Shown: positions 1-6,787 of the stretch, piece by piece
How the letters are laid out: each line of letters begins with the position of its first letter
How positions within the stretch are numbered: position 1 is the first letter of the stretch
Origin: a bacterium
GTDB taxonomy: Bacteria > JAMCPX01
Direction of reading: 5' to 3'
DNA length: 7,554 nt
NCBI GenBank assembly: GCA_027364825.1
Contig: DAHXOM010000056.1
Span: 1 to 7,554 of the forward strand
Position numbers and translations under genes: made by a program
Notes under the pieces: model-generated
Told to the model about the DNA's origin: nothing
Seen by the model: only the letters and a program-made list of their open reading frames with translations
Database searches by the model: none

Positions 1-143
1 CTAACATATAATATACTTTTAATAGAGTATAGATACGTCAGTTTCTAACGGGGTGTACTTGCTAAAGAAGCAATTATAAGTATTCTAGTCAAGAATTAGT
101 TTATGTAGGGATAAACTATATTTTATAGTGTGTTATGGATATA

Positions 144-157
144 TCGATTGAAATCGA
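144..157. repeat. 14-bp dyad, possible operator
   Basis: TCGATT and AATCGA form a perfect 6-bp inverted repeat around a 2-nt centre. The spacing would suit a small dimeric repressor better than an RNA hairpin. It lies about 220 nt before the MFS start codon. No regulator can be named, and a dyad of this size can occur by chance in AT-rich DNA. Confidence 0.25.
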
Positions 158-187
158 AAAAGGAAGCAGACCCGTCCTATGGCGGAA

Positions 188-243
188 AACAGTATTTTAA
201 ACCGTTTGAACCGTATCTACTGTTAAAATCGTTAAAAATACGG
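188..243 (+). other. Interlocking inverted repeats in the MFS leader
   Basis: AACAGTA (188-194) can pair with TACTGTT (218-224) as a 7-bp stem. CCGTAT (211-216), inside that loop, can pair with ATACGG (238-243). If both form they give a pseudoknot-like arrangement; otherwise they compete. AAAC/GTTT (199-207) adds a small dyad inside the first loop, and the motif GTTAAAA occurs twice (222-228 and 231-237). This could be a structured 5' leader or a set of protein sites. Stems of this length are not rare by chance, so the call is tentative. Confidence 0.25.
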
Positions 244-265
244 ATCGCAAGCTCCTTACCTTCAC

Positions 266-339
266 GCAGGTACCGGAATGAATGAACAAACTTTCTTATT
301 GCAAGTACCGGATTAAATCAAATTCTTTCAATTTTTCTT
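266..339 (+). repeat. Imperfect tandem repeat, about 35-nt period
   Basis: The 12-mer GCAGGTACCGGA at 266-277 recurs as GCAAGTACCGGA at 301-312 with one mismatch. Similarity continues weakly into the AT-rich sequence that follows each copy (AAT, then AA, then CTTTC), with one small indel. The two copies abut and lie 40-110 nt before the MFS start, where a regulatory or leader element is expected. It may be a doubled protein-binding site or simply a small local duplication. Confidence 0.4.
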
Positions 340-375
340 GCGTCAATTCTGGACAATTGTTACATAAATCCAATC

Positions 376-1548
376 ATGTGGAATATAATAATTACAGGTC
401 TGACCTCACTCTTTACCGACATATCAAGCGAGATGATCTATCCGATCATTTCTCTCTATCTGCTTGCCCTTGGTTCAAGCCCGGCACTTATCGGGCTTAT
501 TGAAGGTATTGCTGAGAGCACTGCAAGCGTGGTTAAGGTTTTTTCGGGTGCTCTGTCTGACAGGATCAGAAAGAGAAAATCACTCGCGATCCTCGGGTAT
601 GCATTCTCTCCCATCGGCAAGTTCTTTATGTGGCTGGCAAGCGGCTGGAGTTTTGTATTTATCGGCAGAACACTGGACAGATTCGGCAAAGGTATCAGGA
701 CGGCACCCCGGGACACCATCATAGCGGAATCAAGCAAAGAAGAAAAAAGAGGAGCAGCCTTCGGACTTCACAGGGCCATGGATACCCTTGGGGCAACCTT
801 CGGGGTGATAATAGCTATTATTATCATGAGATCCCTCGGTCTGAATGAGGGCCTGCACACGACACAGCATATCCAATCGTATCTGCCTGCATTCAAAACA
901 ATCATACTGATAAGCCTTATCCCCGCTGCTATCGGCGTTGCAATCTTGTTCCTTGTGAAAGAGACGGGTACCGGCAAACCGCTGGCGCATAACCTTTCAT
1001 TGAAGTGGTCGAAACTCGACAGAAGGTTAAAGGCCTTTCTTATCGTGACCTTTATATTTACCCTCGGGAACTCTTCAAACCAATTTTTGCTCATGCGCGC
1101 AAAGGACATCGGCTTCTCGGTCGAAGGTGTGCTTTTCCTGTACCTTGTTTACAACCTTGTTTACGGCGTTATTTCATGGCCAGCAGGTAAACTTTCGGAT
1201 AAGATCGGCAGAAAAACTCTGATTGTTCTGGGTTATTTTGTTTATGCAATTGTTTACACGGGATTTGGTATATCCAATACCAGTTCGTCCATGTGGATGC
1301 TATTTTCCATCTACGGCCTTTACATAGCATTTACCGAAGGGGTTGAGAAGGCACTGGTTTCGGACATAGCACCGAAAGACCTCAGGGCCACGTTGATAGG
1401 CTTACATGCAACGCTGGTCGGCATAGGCCTGTTTCCGGCCTCTCTGCTTGCAGGGCTTATATGGGATTCGCTGGGACGGCGGTTCACGTTCTATCTCGGC
1501 GGACTGAGGGGCCTTGTAGCTGCCGTTGGGATGCTGATAGTACTGTAA
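376..1548 (+). CDS. Major facilitator superfamily (MFS) transporter
   Basis: A 390-residue integral inner-membrane protein of usual MFS length (about 12 helices), with hydrophobic segments in two halves joined by a basic central loop near residues 195-220. The N-terminus has TDISSEMIYP (14-23). The first-half motif A is GALSDRIRKRK (58-68), followed by GRTLDRFGKGIRTAPRD (97-113) and FGLHRAMDTLGA (129-140). LGNSSNQFLLMRA lies at 230-242, and the second-half motif A is GKLSDKIGRK (271-280). These motifs mark a widespread bacterial MFS subfamily whose substrate is generally unknown. An efflux or drug-resistance label would be a guess. ATG 376 is the first start in a frame that is stopped at 283-285 and places the first helix correctly, but it has no Shine-Dalgarno. 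The gene stands alone on its strand and converges on the SDR gene. Confidence 0.9.
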   Translation: MWNIIITGLTSLFTDISSEMIYPIISLYLLALGSSPALIGLIEGIAESTASVVKVFSGALSDRIRKRKSLAILGYAFSPIGKFFMWLASGWSFVFIGRTLDRFGKGIRTAPRDTIIAESSKEEKRGAAFGLHRAMDTLGATFGVIIAIIIMRSLGLNEGLHTTQHIQSYLPAFKTIILISLIPAAIGVAILFLVKETGTGKPLAHNLSLKWSKLDRRLKAFLIVTFIFTLGNSSNQFLLMRAKDIGFSVEGVLFLYLVYNLVYGVISWPAGKLSDKIGRKTLIVLGYFVYAIVYTGFGISNTSSSMWMLFSIYGLYIAFTEGVEKALVSDIAPKDLRATLIGLHATLVGIGLFPASLLAGLIWDSLGRRFTFYLGGLRGLVAAVGMLIVL

Positions 1549-1581
1549 AAAATAAAAAAGGGGCTTACGGTGGTAAGCCCC
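1547..1581 (-). terminator. Intrinsic terminator after the SDR gene
   Basis: A perfect 9-bp stem, GGGGCTTAC (1560-1568) with GTAAGCCCC (1573-1581), encloses a 4-nt loop. Read on the minus strand it begins 16 nt after the SDR stop codon and is followed by a nearly pure T run (complement of the A-rich 1547-1559), which is the classic Rho-independent layout. On the plus strand the A run precedes the hairpin and no T run follows. It should therefore act mainly on minus-strand transcripts, although the hairpin may also protect or partly terminate the convergent MFS transcript. Confidence 0.9.
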
Positions 1582-1597
1582 TGCGGAAATACGCTTG

Positions 1598-2440
1598 TTA
1601 TTCTGCGAGAATCTTGTTGATGTTGTCCTGAATTTCCTTGGGCGTCCACATGCCTTCAGATTTTGTTACGCCATCCGTCATCTTCATGTAGAACTGGTAT
1701 ATCTTTCTTCCCTGTACGCCGAATATCTTACCGGTTATACCTTTTGAAAGATCGGATGCAAGGAATACTACAACAGGTGATATATGTTCCGGTGCAAGGT
1801 CCTTTTCCTGTCCTGCAAACATGGGCAGGTCCTCTGTCATCCTCGTATAGGCGATAGGTGCAACCGCATTCACGGTTATGCCGGCCTTCTCGAGTTCCAT
1901 GGCATCGGTCTTTGTCATAGAATATATACCGCCCTTTGCAGCGCTGTAGTTTGTCTGACCGAAGTTACCCATCAACCCGGCTATTGATGTTGTATTGATG
2001 ATCCTTCCTCCCTGTCCCTGTTCCTTTAAAACCTTTGCCGCTGCCTGGGTTACTGCAAACGTACCTTTCAGATGTACTGCTATTACTATATCAAATTCCT
2101 CTTCTGTCATCTTGAGAAGTGTTTTATCGCGGAGTATTCCTGCATTGTTTACGACGATATCCAGTCTTCCGAAAGCGCTCATAGCTGTCTTGATAATATT
2201 CGCCGCACCCTGTATTGTTGCGACAGAGTCGTAGTTTGCAGCTGCGGAGCCGCCCATCTTTTTGATCTCATCCACAACCACATCGGCAGCCTTCGATGAA
2301 GAACCGGAGCCGTCGCGCGTACCTCCGAGATCGTTAATGACAACCTTTGCACCTTCTTTTACCATTGCAATAGCGTGCTGTCTTCCAATACCGGAACCGG
2401 ATCCGGTGATTATTGCCACTTTCCCGTCAAGAAGTCCCAT
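1598..2440 (-). CDS. SDR-family dehydrogenase, MFE-2 hydroxyacyl-CoA-like
   Basis: A 280-residue soluble short-chain dehydrogenase/reductase with a Rossmann fold. The cofactor glycine motif is TGSGSGIG (12-19). An acidic Asp37 after the second strand favours NAD(H) over NADP(H). NNAG lies at 98-101, and the catalytic residues are Ser152, Tyr165 (in the YSAAK context) and Lys169. NDLGG (36-40), the long insert after it, ANYDSV (68-73) and VHLKGTF (122-128, His in the place of the common Asn) recall the (3R)-hydroxyacyl-CoA dehydrogenase domain of peroxisomal multifunctional enzyme 2. The hydratase and SCP2 domains of that enzyme are absent. The likely role is oxidation of a hydroxyacyl-CoA or a related intermediate; a FabG-like ketoacyl reductase is the alternative. 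The substrate is inferred. The start has a strong GGAGG seven nt upstream. The gene is last in the minus-strand block, 82 nt after bioF, and may have its own promoter. Confidence 0.85.
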   Translation of the reverse strand: MGLLDGKVAIITGSGSGIGRQHAIAMVKEGAKVVINDLGGTRDGSGSSSKAADVVVDEIKKMGGSAAANYDSVATIQGAANIIKTAMSAFGRLDIVVNNAGILRDKTLLKMTEEEFDIVIAVHLKGTFAVTQAAAKVLKEQGQGGRIINTTSIAGLMGNFGQTNYSAAKGGIYSMTKTDAMELEKAGITVNAVAPIAYTRMTEDLPMFAGQEKDLAPEHISPVVVFLASDLSKGITGKIFGVQGRKIYQFYMKMTDGVTKSEGMWTPKEIQDNINKILAE

Positions 2441-2473
2441 AACTTTACCTCCTTTATTTTTTTGATAATATAA

Positions 2474-2502
2474 TCAATAAAAGCAATCGCAGCTTATGTC
2501 AA
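2474..2502 (-). promoter_or_regulatory. Possible sigma70-type promoter for the SDR gene
   Basis: On the minus strand a perfect TTGACA (complement of 2497-2502) is followed after 17 nt by TATTGA (2474-2479), a weak -10. A better-looking TATATT (2467-2472) is 24 nt from the -35, which is too far. The dyad TTGAT-N6-ATCAA (2462-2477) overlaps the -10 area and could be an operator. No terminator is visible after bioF, so read-through from bioF remains possible. Confidence 0.4.
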
Positions 2503-2522
2503 TAAATTTGCGCAAGTACGGG

Positions 2523-3713
2523 TTATTGTATTATTTTGGATATCTGCTTCATTGCTTCGAGTACTTTCTCGAGCATTGGTTGTGTGTGTGCCGCAGTGAC
2601 GGTCATTCTGAGCCGTGAAGTGCCCTCCGGAACCGAAGGCGGCCGTATACCTGAAACAAAGATCCCCCGTTCGAACAGCATTGATGATAATCGCATGGTC
2701 TTATCCGCATCGCCGATTATAACAGGTATAATCGGTGTTGGATCATCACTCATGGTAAATCCGATGCTTTTCAGACCGTTCCTTAGAAAATTGATATTGT
2801 CCCTGAGCTTCCGTCTTAATTCGGGATGTTTTTGAACCAGTTCGATTGCCTTTGAGCTCACGGCACAGACAGCAGGGGGCAGGGCTGTCGAAAAGATGAA
2901 GGGGCGCGCTTTGTTGGTAAAGTATTCAACAAGTAATTTACTGCCTGCAGCGTATGCACCGAAACTCCCCAGCGCCTTACCGAGTGTTCCCATCTGTATG
3001 TGGATCCTGTGACTCACGCCGAGCATCTCTGCCGCACCTCTGCCGGTTTCACCGAGTACGCCTGTTGCATGTGCCTCATCGATCATGATTATCGCATTAT
3101 ATTTTTCTGCGAGCATGACCAGTTCTTTCAAAGGCGCAATGTCTCCGTCCATACTGAAAACGCTGTCTGTCACAATGAGCTTCTTTTTTGGCTTATGCTC
3201 ATTGCTTCCCGTATCAATTGATTTGAGTATGTCTTCAACCATGGTTACATCACGGTGTTTGTAGACGTATACCCGTGCCTTGCTGAGCCGTATACCGTCT
3301 ATAATCGATGCATGGTTCAACTCATCCGATACGATTGCAGTATCTTTACCTGCTATTGCAGATATGATGCCGACATTGGCATGGTAACCTGAATTAAATA
3401 CAAGGGCTGATTCTGTATTTTTAAACGCGGCTATATCATGCTCGAGTTGTTCATGGGGAGGCATGTTCCCGGATACCAGTCTTGATGCACCGGCAGCAAC
3501 ACCGAACTCCTCTATAGCAGATGTTGCTGTTTTCATAAGATCCGGATGATTGGCAAGACTGAGATAATTGTTGGAACACATGAGTATAATGTCCCGGCCG
3601 TCCATCCTGACAACTGGTTTTTGCATACTCCCTATAGTACGCATAGATCTGAAGAGCTTGTTTGATTTTATTTTCTTGAGCTCTTCAGACAGAATATCGA
3701 GAGGATCCGTCAT
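2523..3713 (-). CDS. bioF: 8-amino-7-oxononanoate synthase (KAPA synthase)
   Basis: A 396-residue PLP-dependent alpha-oxoamine synthase. It condenses pimeloyl-CoA (or pimeloyl-ACP) with L-alanine to give 8-amino-7-oxononanoate, CO2 and CoA, in the cytoplasm. Visible motifs are SNNYLSLANH (47-56), AGASRLVSGN (74-83), His134 in the ELNHAS context (PLP ring stacking), Asp212/His215 in DEAHATG, and the Schiff-base Lys246 in GTLGKALG. Length is normal for the family. The close relative glycine C-acetyltransferase (kbl) shares these motifs, but the 4-nt ATGA overlap with bioB points strongly to BioF. The start codon overlaps the bioB stop and no good Shine-Dalgarno is near it (GAGG lies about 20 nt away), so translation is probably coupled to bioB. 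BioA and BioD are not in this window. Confidence 0.93.
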   Translation of the reverse strand: MTDPLDILSEELKKIKSNKLFRSMRTIGSMQKPVVRMDGRDIILMCSNNYLSLANHPDLMKTATSAIEEFGVAAGASRLVSGNMPPHEQLEHDIAAFKNTESALVFNSGYHANVGIISAIAGKDTAIVSDELNHASIIDGIRLSKARVYVYKHRDVTMVEDILKSIDTGSNEHKPKKKLIVTDSVFSMDGDIAPLKELVMLAEKYNAIIMIDEAHATGVLGETGRGAAEMLGVSHRIHIQMGTLGKALGSFGAYAAGSKLLVEYFTNKARPFIFSTALPPAVCAVSSKAIELVQKHPELRRKLRDNINFLRNGLKSIGFTMSDDPTPIIPVIIGDADKTMRLSSMLFERGIFVSGIRPPSVPEGTSRLRMTVTAAHTQPMLEKVLEAMKQISKIIQ

Positions 3714-4690
3714 ACCGCTATTGGCTTTGATACCTCAAGACCAAGGTCGCGGACCATGCGTATATCTTCTTCCGATGGCCTGCCCGGTGTTGTAAGATAT
3801 CCTCCGGTCATCATGCCGTTTGCACCTGCATAGAAAATCATGGATTGCATATCCCTGAGATTTACCTCCCTGCCGCCGCAGATAACGATGTCTTTCTCAG
3901 GCAGGACCATTCTGAAAAGGGCAATAATTCTAAGGCACTCTGTAGGGGTCAATATACCTTTCCCTTCCAGCGGTGTGCCTTTAACAGGGTTTAAAAAATT
4001 GATTGGTATGGAATCAACATCGAGTTCTTTGAGCGTAAAGGCCAGTTCAATGCGGTCATCCCATGATTCGCCGATTCCGAACACACCGCCGCTGCACACG
4101 TTTAACCCTGCAAGCTTTGCAGCCTTTACAGCGTCGACATCATCGTCATAGGGGTGGGTCGTACAAATATTGGAGAAAAAAGACCGCGAGGTTTCAAGAT
4201 TATGATGGTACTTGGTCAGTCCCGCATCTTTCAAATGGTTTAATTCCTGCCCGCTCAGTATGCCCAGTGATGCACACCGGTAAAGCGGTGTTTTTTCTGA
4301 AATGGTTTTTATTGCATCTGCGATGTCATCGAGTTCTGTCTTGTTATCAATGCCGTACCCGCTCGTAACGATTGAGAATCCCCTGGCACCTGCATGGACC
4401 GCATTCACGGCCTTTTCCGTGATGGTCTCGGTCCGCAATAAAGGATAACTTTTTGCCTCAGTTTTATAATGCGCCGACTGTGCACAAAATTTGCAGTCCT
4501 CAGGGCACAACCCGGACTTTGCATTTACTATCGAACAGATGTTTATACTGTTTCCCTTGAAATGCCGTCTCAGGGTGTCGGTTACTTCAAAAAGCTTTAC
4601 CATACTATCATCGGTAAGTGCGGTAATCTGTTGGGCATCGCGTGGTGAAATACCGTTGTGTTCCATTACATAATCGAACGATGGTACCAT
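3710..4690 (-). CDS. bioB: Biotin synthase, radical SAM, Type II-like
   Basis: A 326-residue radical SAM enzyme that inserts sulfur into dethiobiotin, the last step of biotin synthesis. The SAM-binding [4Fe-4S] cluster is held by Cys62, Cys66 and Cys69 (CPEDCKFC, followed by AQSAHY). Conserved family motifs follow: HHNLETS (162-168), VCSGGVFGIGE (198-208), PINFLNPVKGTPLEG (229-243) and GGREVN (272-277). Equivalents of the E. coli auxiliary-cluster ligands C128, C188 and R260 are Cys139, Cys199 and Arg274. The equivalent of C97 is Ser106 (FSIVTSG). Extra cysteines appear at 52 (NICSIVNAKSG) and 176 (NICTTH). This matches the Type II BioB of obligate anaerobes, reported to carry an auxiliary [4Fe-5S] cluster in place of the sacrificial [2Fe-2S]. 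The assignment rests on my reading of an alignment from memory. GGAGG lies five nt before the ATG. The gene is 46 nt after purB and overlaps bioF. Confidence 0.95.
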   Translation of the reverse strand: MVPSFDYVMEHNGISPRDAQQITALTDDSMVKLFEVTDTLRRHFKGNSINICSIVNAKSGLCPEDCKFCAQSAHYKTEAKSYPLLRTETITEKAVNAVHAGARGFSIVTSGYGIDNKTELDDIADAIKTISEKTPLYRCASLGILSGQELNHLKDAGLTKYHHNLETSRSFFSNICTTHPYDDDVDAVKAAKLAGLNVCSGGVFGIGESWDDRIELAFTLKELDVDSIPINFLNPVKGTPLEGKGILTPTECLRIIALFRMVLPEKDIVICGGREVNLRDMQSMIFYAGANGMMTGGYLTTPGRPSEEDIRMVRDLGLEVSKPIAV

Positions 4691-4736
4691 GTTTTCCTCC
4701 CGGGTATAATAGGACTTTTTGCTTAAATAAGGCGCT

Positions 4737-6029
4737 CTATTCGAATACCTGCTGATAAATGTAATCTATGTATTTAAAATGCGCATTCAGATCAAGCATG
4801 CCCTGCAGATGGGGTTTTGTCAAAAGTTTGCTCACCTGTTTGTCCTGTAATAGCACATCTACAAAATCTGTACCAGTATCAAAAGCAGTGAATGCAGCTT
4901 TCTGGATTATCGCGTAAGCATCCTCCCGCGCCATACCTTTATCAATCAAAGCAAGCATGACTTTTTCCGAGTCATAGAGCCCTTTTGTTATGTCCAGATT
5001 TGCTTTCATCCTGTCTTCATGGACAACAAGATTATCGACAAGCCATGTTACGCGATTGAGCATAAAGTCAATAAGGGTGGTTGCATCGGGTGCTATGATT
5101 CTTTCCACGGATGAGTGACTTATATCCCGTTCGTGCCAGAGCGGTATATCTTCAAGTGCTGCTATCAAGTATGATCTGATAATCCTTGATAGACCCGTAA
5201 GATTTTCGGAAAGGATGGGGTTTCGTTTATGCGGCATTGCGGATGATCCTTTCTGTCCCTGGGTGAAGTATTCCTCAGCCTCCCGTACCTCGGTACGCTG
5301 GAGGTGCCGTATCTCCAGGGCAATCCTTTCGATGCCTGCTGCGAGGATGGCAAGTGCTGCGAAGTACTCGGCATGCCTGTCCCTTGCTATGACCTGTGTA
5401 GAGTAGGGCTCTACATTCAACCCGAGCCTTTTACAGACATGCTTCTCTATTGAGGGATCTATGTTTCCATACGTTCCCACCGCGCCCTTTATCTTTCCGT
5501 ACCTGACATTCTCAACAGCGCTCTCAAGCCTCTTCCTGTTCCTTTTCGTTTCTTCGTACCATGAAACGAACTTTAAACCGAATGTGATGGGCTCCGCGTG
5601 TATCCCGTGTGTCCTTCCTATCGTAGGCAGGGATTTATACTTCAATGCCTTTTCTTTCAGGACCTTCAACAGCGCATCGATATCATCGAGTATGATTTTT
5701 CCTGCCCTGACGAGCTGTACTGCAAAGGCAGTATCCAGCACGTCGGATGATGTAAGCCCCATGTGGATGAACCTTGCGTCTTCACCAACCTTCTCTTTGA
5801 CAGCGGTCAGCAGTGCTATAACATCATGTTTGACAACAAGCTCTATTTCATCGACCCTTTTCGCGTCGAATGACGCGGTTGCCTTTATATGTTCTAATGT
5901 TGCCTTTGGTATTTTGCCGGCTTCTGCATAGGCTTCACATGCAGCGAGTTCAACATCAAGCCATATTCTGTACTTGGTTTCGTTTGTCCATATGTCGGCA
6001 CACTGTTTGCGGCTGTATCTTTCTATCAT
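4737..6029 (-). CDS. purB: Adenylosuccinate lyase
   Basis: A 430-residue cytoplasmic enzyme of the fumarase/aspartase superfamily, normally a homotetramer. It releases fumarate from SAICAR and from adenylosuccinate, acting in both the IMP and AMP branches of purine synthesis. Length fits the short Bacillus/Thermotoga type rather than the longer E. coli type. Visible landmarks are His68 (VVKHDV), TSSD (93-96), the general-acid His141 in GRTHGIHAEP, and the superfamily signature GSSAMPHKRNP (261-271) with the catalytic serine loop at 262-263. WHERDISHSS follows and carries further active-site residues. AGGAG lies seven nt before the ATG. It sits 48 nt after tpx and 46 nt before bioB on the same strand, which suggests one transcript; no terminator is visible in either gap. 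Confidence 0.96.
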   Translation of the reverse strand: MIERYSRKQCADIWTNETKYRIWLDVELAACEAYAEAGKIPKATLEHIKATASFDAKRVDEIELVVKHDVIALLTAVKEKVGEDARFIHMGLTSSDVLDTAFAVQLVRAGKIILDDIDALLKVLKEKALKYKSLPTIGRTHGIHAEPITFGLKFVSWYEETKRNRKRLESAVENVRYGKIKGAVGTYGNIDPSIEKHVCKRLGLNVEPYSTQVIARDRHAEYFAALAILAAGIERIALEIRHLQRTEVREAEEYFTQGQKGSSAMPHKRNPILSENLTGLSRIIRSYLIAALEDIPLWHERDISHSSVERIIAPDATTLIDFMLNRVTWLVDNLVVHEDRMKANLDITKGLYDSEKVMLALIDKGMAREDAYAIIQKAAFTAFDTGTDFVDVLLQDKQVSKLLTKPHLQGMLDLNAHFKYIDYIYQQVFE

Positions 6030-6077
6030 AACGATACTCCTGTAAATAGGTTAATTACGCTTGTAGGCCGGTATAGC

Positions 6078-6593
6078 TTATTTTGTCAATTTTTTTACAG
6101 CTTCAAGTGCTTTATTATAATCGGGGTGATTCGTCATATCAGGCACTATTTCTATGTAGCGTATCACTTCATCCTTATCGATCACGAAGATTGATCGGGT
6201 AAGCAATCTCAGTTCTTTAATGAGAACACCGTAGGCGTTGCCGAATGATGCATCCCTGTGGTCGGACAATGTTCTGATCTTGTCTATACCGCCTGCCGAA
6301 CAGAAACGAGATATGGCAAACGGCAGGTCCATACTCAGGTTGATAATCACAATATCGGAGGGCAGTTTGCCTGCTTCTTCATTGAATCTCGTTGCCTGCA
6401 GGTTGCAAACAGAGGTGTCCAGAGATGGTGTTACACTCAATACCTTTATTTTCCCTGAGAAATCTTTCAGCCTTATCTCTTTCAGATCTTTATCGAGCGC
6501 AACGAAATCAGGCGCTTTATCCCCGACCTTGAGCCCGTTACCAATGAGTGTGAGCGGATTTCCTTTTGACGTAACAATATTTTTTCTTTCCAT
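6078..6593 (-). CDS. tpx: Thiol peroxidase (atypical 2-Cys peroxiredoxin)
   Basis: A 171-residue thioredoxin-fold peroxidase of normal Tpx length, reducing hydrogen peroxide and alkyl hydroperoxides with thioredoxin as usual electron donor. The peroxidatic Cys63 lies in the signature TPSLDTSVCNLQ (55-66), and the resolving Cys98 in DLPFAISRFC (89-98), the spacing expected for an intramolecular disulfide. The C-terminal LLTRSIFVID segment supplies the conserved arginine near the active site. There is no signal peptide, so it should act in the cytoplasm, as expected for oxygen defence in an anaerobe. GGGAGG lies four to five nt before the ATG. It is the first gene of the minus-strand block and is divergent from the tRNA-Val/thrS unit. 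Confidence 0.95.
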   Translation of the reverse strand: MERKNIVTSKGNPLTLIGNGLKVGDKAPDFVALDKDLKEIRLKDFSGKIKVLSVTPSLDTSVCNLQATRFNEEAGKLPSDIVIINLSMDLPFAISRFCSAGGIDKIRTLSDHRDASFGNAYGVLIKELRLLTRSIFVIDKDEVIRYIEIVPDMTNHPDYNKALEAVKKLTK

Positions 6594-6633
6594 ACATCCT
6601 CCCTTTCAATTAGGTTTTGTATTGTCTCAGAAG

Positions 6634-6662
6634 ATCATAATCACGATAAAATACCGAAGCAA
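6634..6662 (-). promoter_or_regulatory. Possible sigma70-type promoter for tpx-purB-bioBF
   Basis: On the minus strand TTGCTT (complement of 6657-6662) and TATGAT (complement of 6634-6639) are separated by 17 nt. The -10 matches the consensus at five of six positions and the -35 at three of six. The -10 ends about 40 nt before the tpx start codon. No operator for a peroxide or biotin regulator (such as a BirA box) could be recognised next to it. Confidence 0.4.
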
Positions 6663-6709
6663 TAGACCTGCATTCCCTGCTGCAGAGGTGAGATTTTCTC
6701 TATCTATGC

Positions 6710-6715
6710 TTGACA
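6710..6715 (+). promoter_or_regulatory. -35-like TTGACA upstream of the tRNA-Val genes
   Basis: A perfect TTGACA stands 72 nt before the first tRNA and is a candidate -35 for the tRNA-tRNA-thrS unit. No good -10 lies at the normal distance: position 17 gives TAGCTC, while TATAAA (6739-6744) is 23 nt away and GATAAT (6745-6750) further still. The promoter is therefore only partly supported. It is listed because a stable-RNA promoter is expected in this gap. Confidence 0.25.
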
Positions 6716-6787
6716 TCGCTAAAATGTGCTGATAGCTCTATAAAGATAATGATACGCATGAAAAATAATACAATTGAATATGAACGC

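Larger units (their letters stand above)
1..375. other. AT-rich non-coding region upstream of the MFS gene
   Basis: No credible coding sequence is visible on either strand: all frames carry frequent stops, and the short reading frame beginning at 282 runs out of frame into the MFS gene. The left edge shows no recognisable end of a neighbouring gene. The stretch contains several small inverted repeats: ACTATA/TATAGT at 115-129 with a 3-nt loop, TCGATT/AATCGA at 144-157 with a 2-nt spacer, AACAGTA/TACTGTT at 188-224, CCGTAT/ATACGG at 211-243, and the 8-bp palindrome ACAATTGT at 353-360. It also holds an imperfect direct repeat at 266-339. Together with the AT bias this suggests a promoter and 5' leader for the MFS gene, but I could not assign a convincing -35/-10 pair and I recognise no riboswitch class. 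Confidence 0.6.

Noticed and set aside
130..250. A known riboswitch upstream of the MFS gene
   Set aside because: I compared it by eye with the conserved cores of the fluoride, guanidine, c-di-GMP and preQ1 classes as I remember them and found no match. An Rfam search would settle it.
282..503. A 73-residue frame beginning before the MFS gene
   Set aside because: It runs out of frame into the MFS coding sequence and its protein has no recognisable features. The MFS frame is well supported by motifs.
1560..1581. The 1560-1581 hairpin as a terminator for the MFS gene
   Set aside because: On the plus strand no T run follows the stem. The T run exists only in the minus-strand reading, so it was assigned to the SDR gene.
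4691..4736. A TATTAT-like -10 for a private bioB promoter in the purB-bioB gap
   Set aside because: No acceptable -35 lies at the right distance, and no BirA-type operator is visible. The gap looks like an ordinary intra-operon spacer.
5461..5931. A 156-residue plus-strand frame opposite purB
   Set aside because: It lies wholly antisense to purB, whose active-site motifs are intact. Its serine- and phenylalanine-rich sequence is typical of an antisense shadow.
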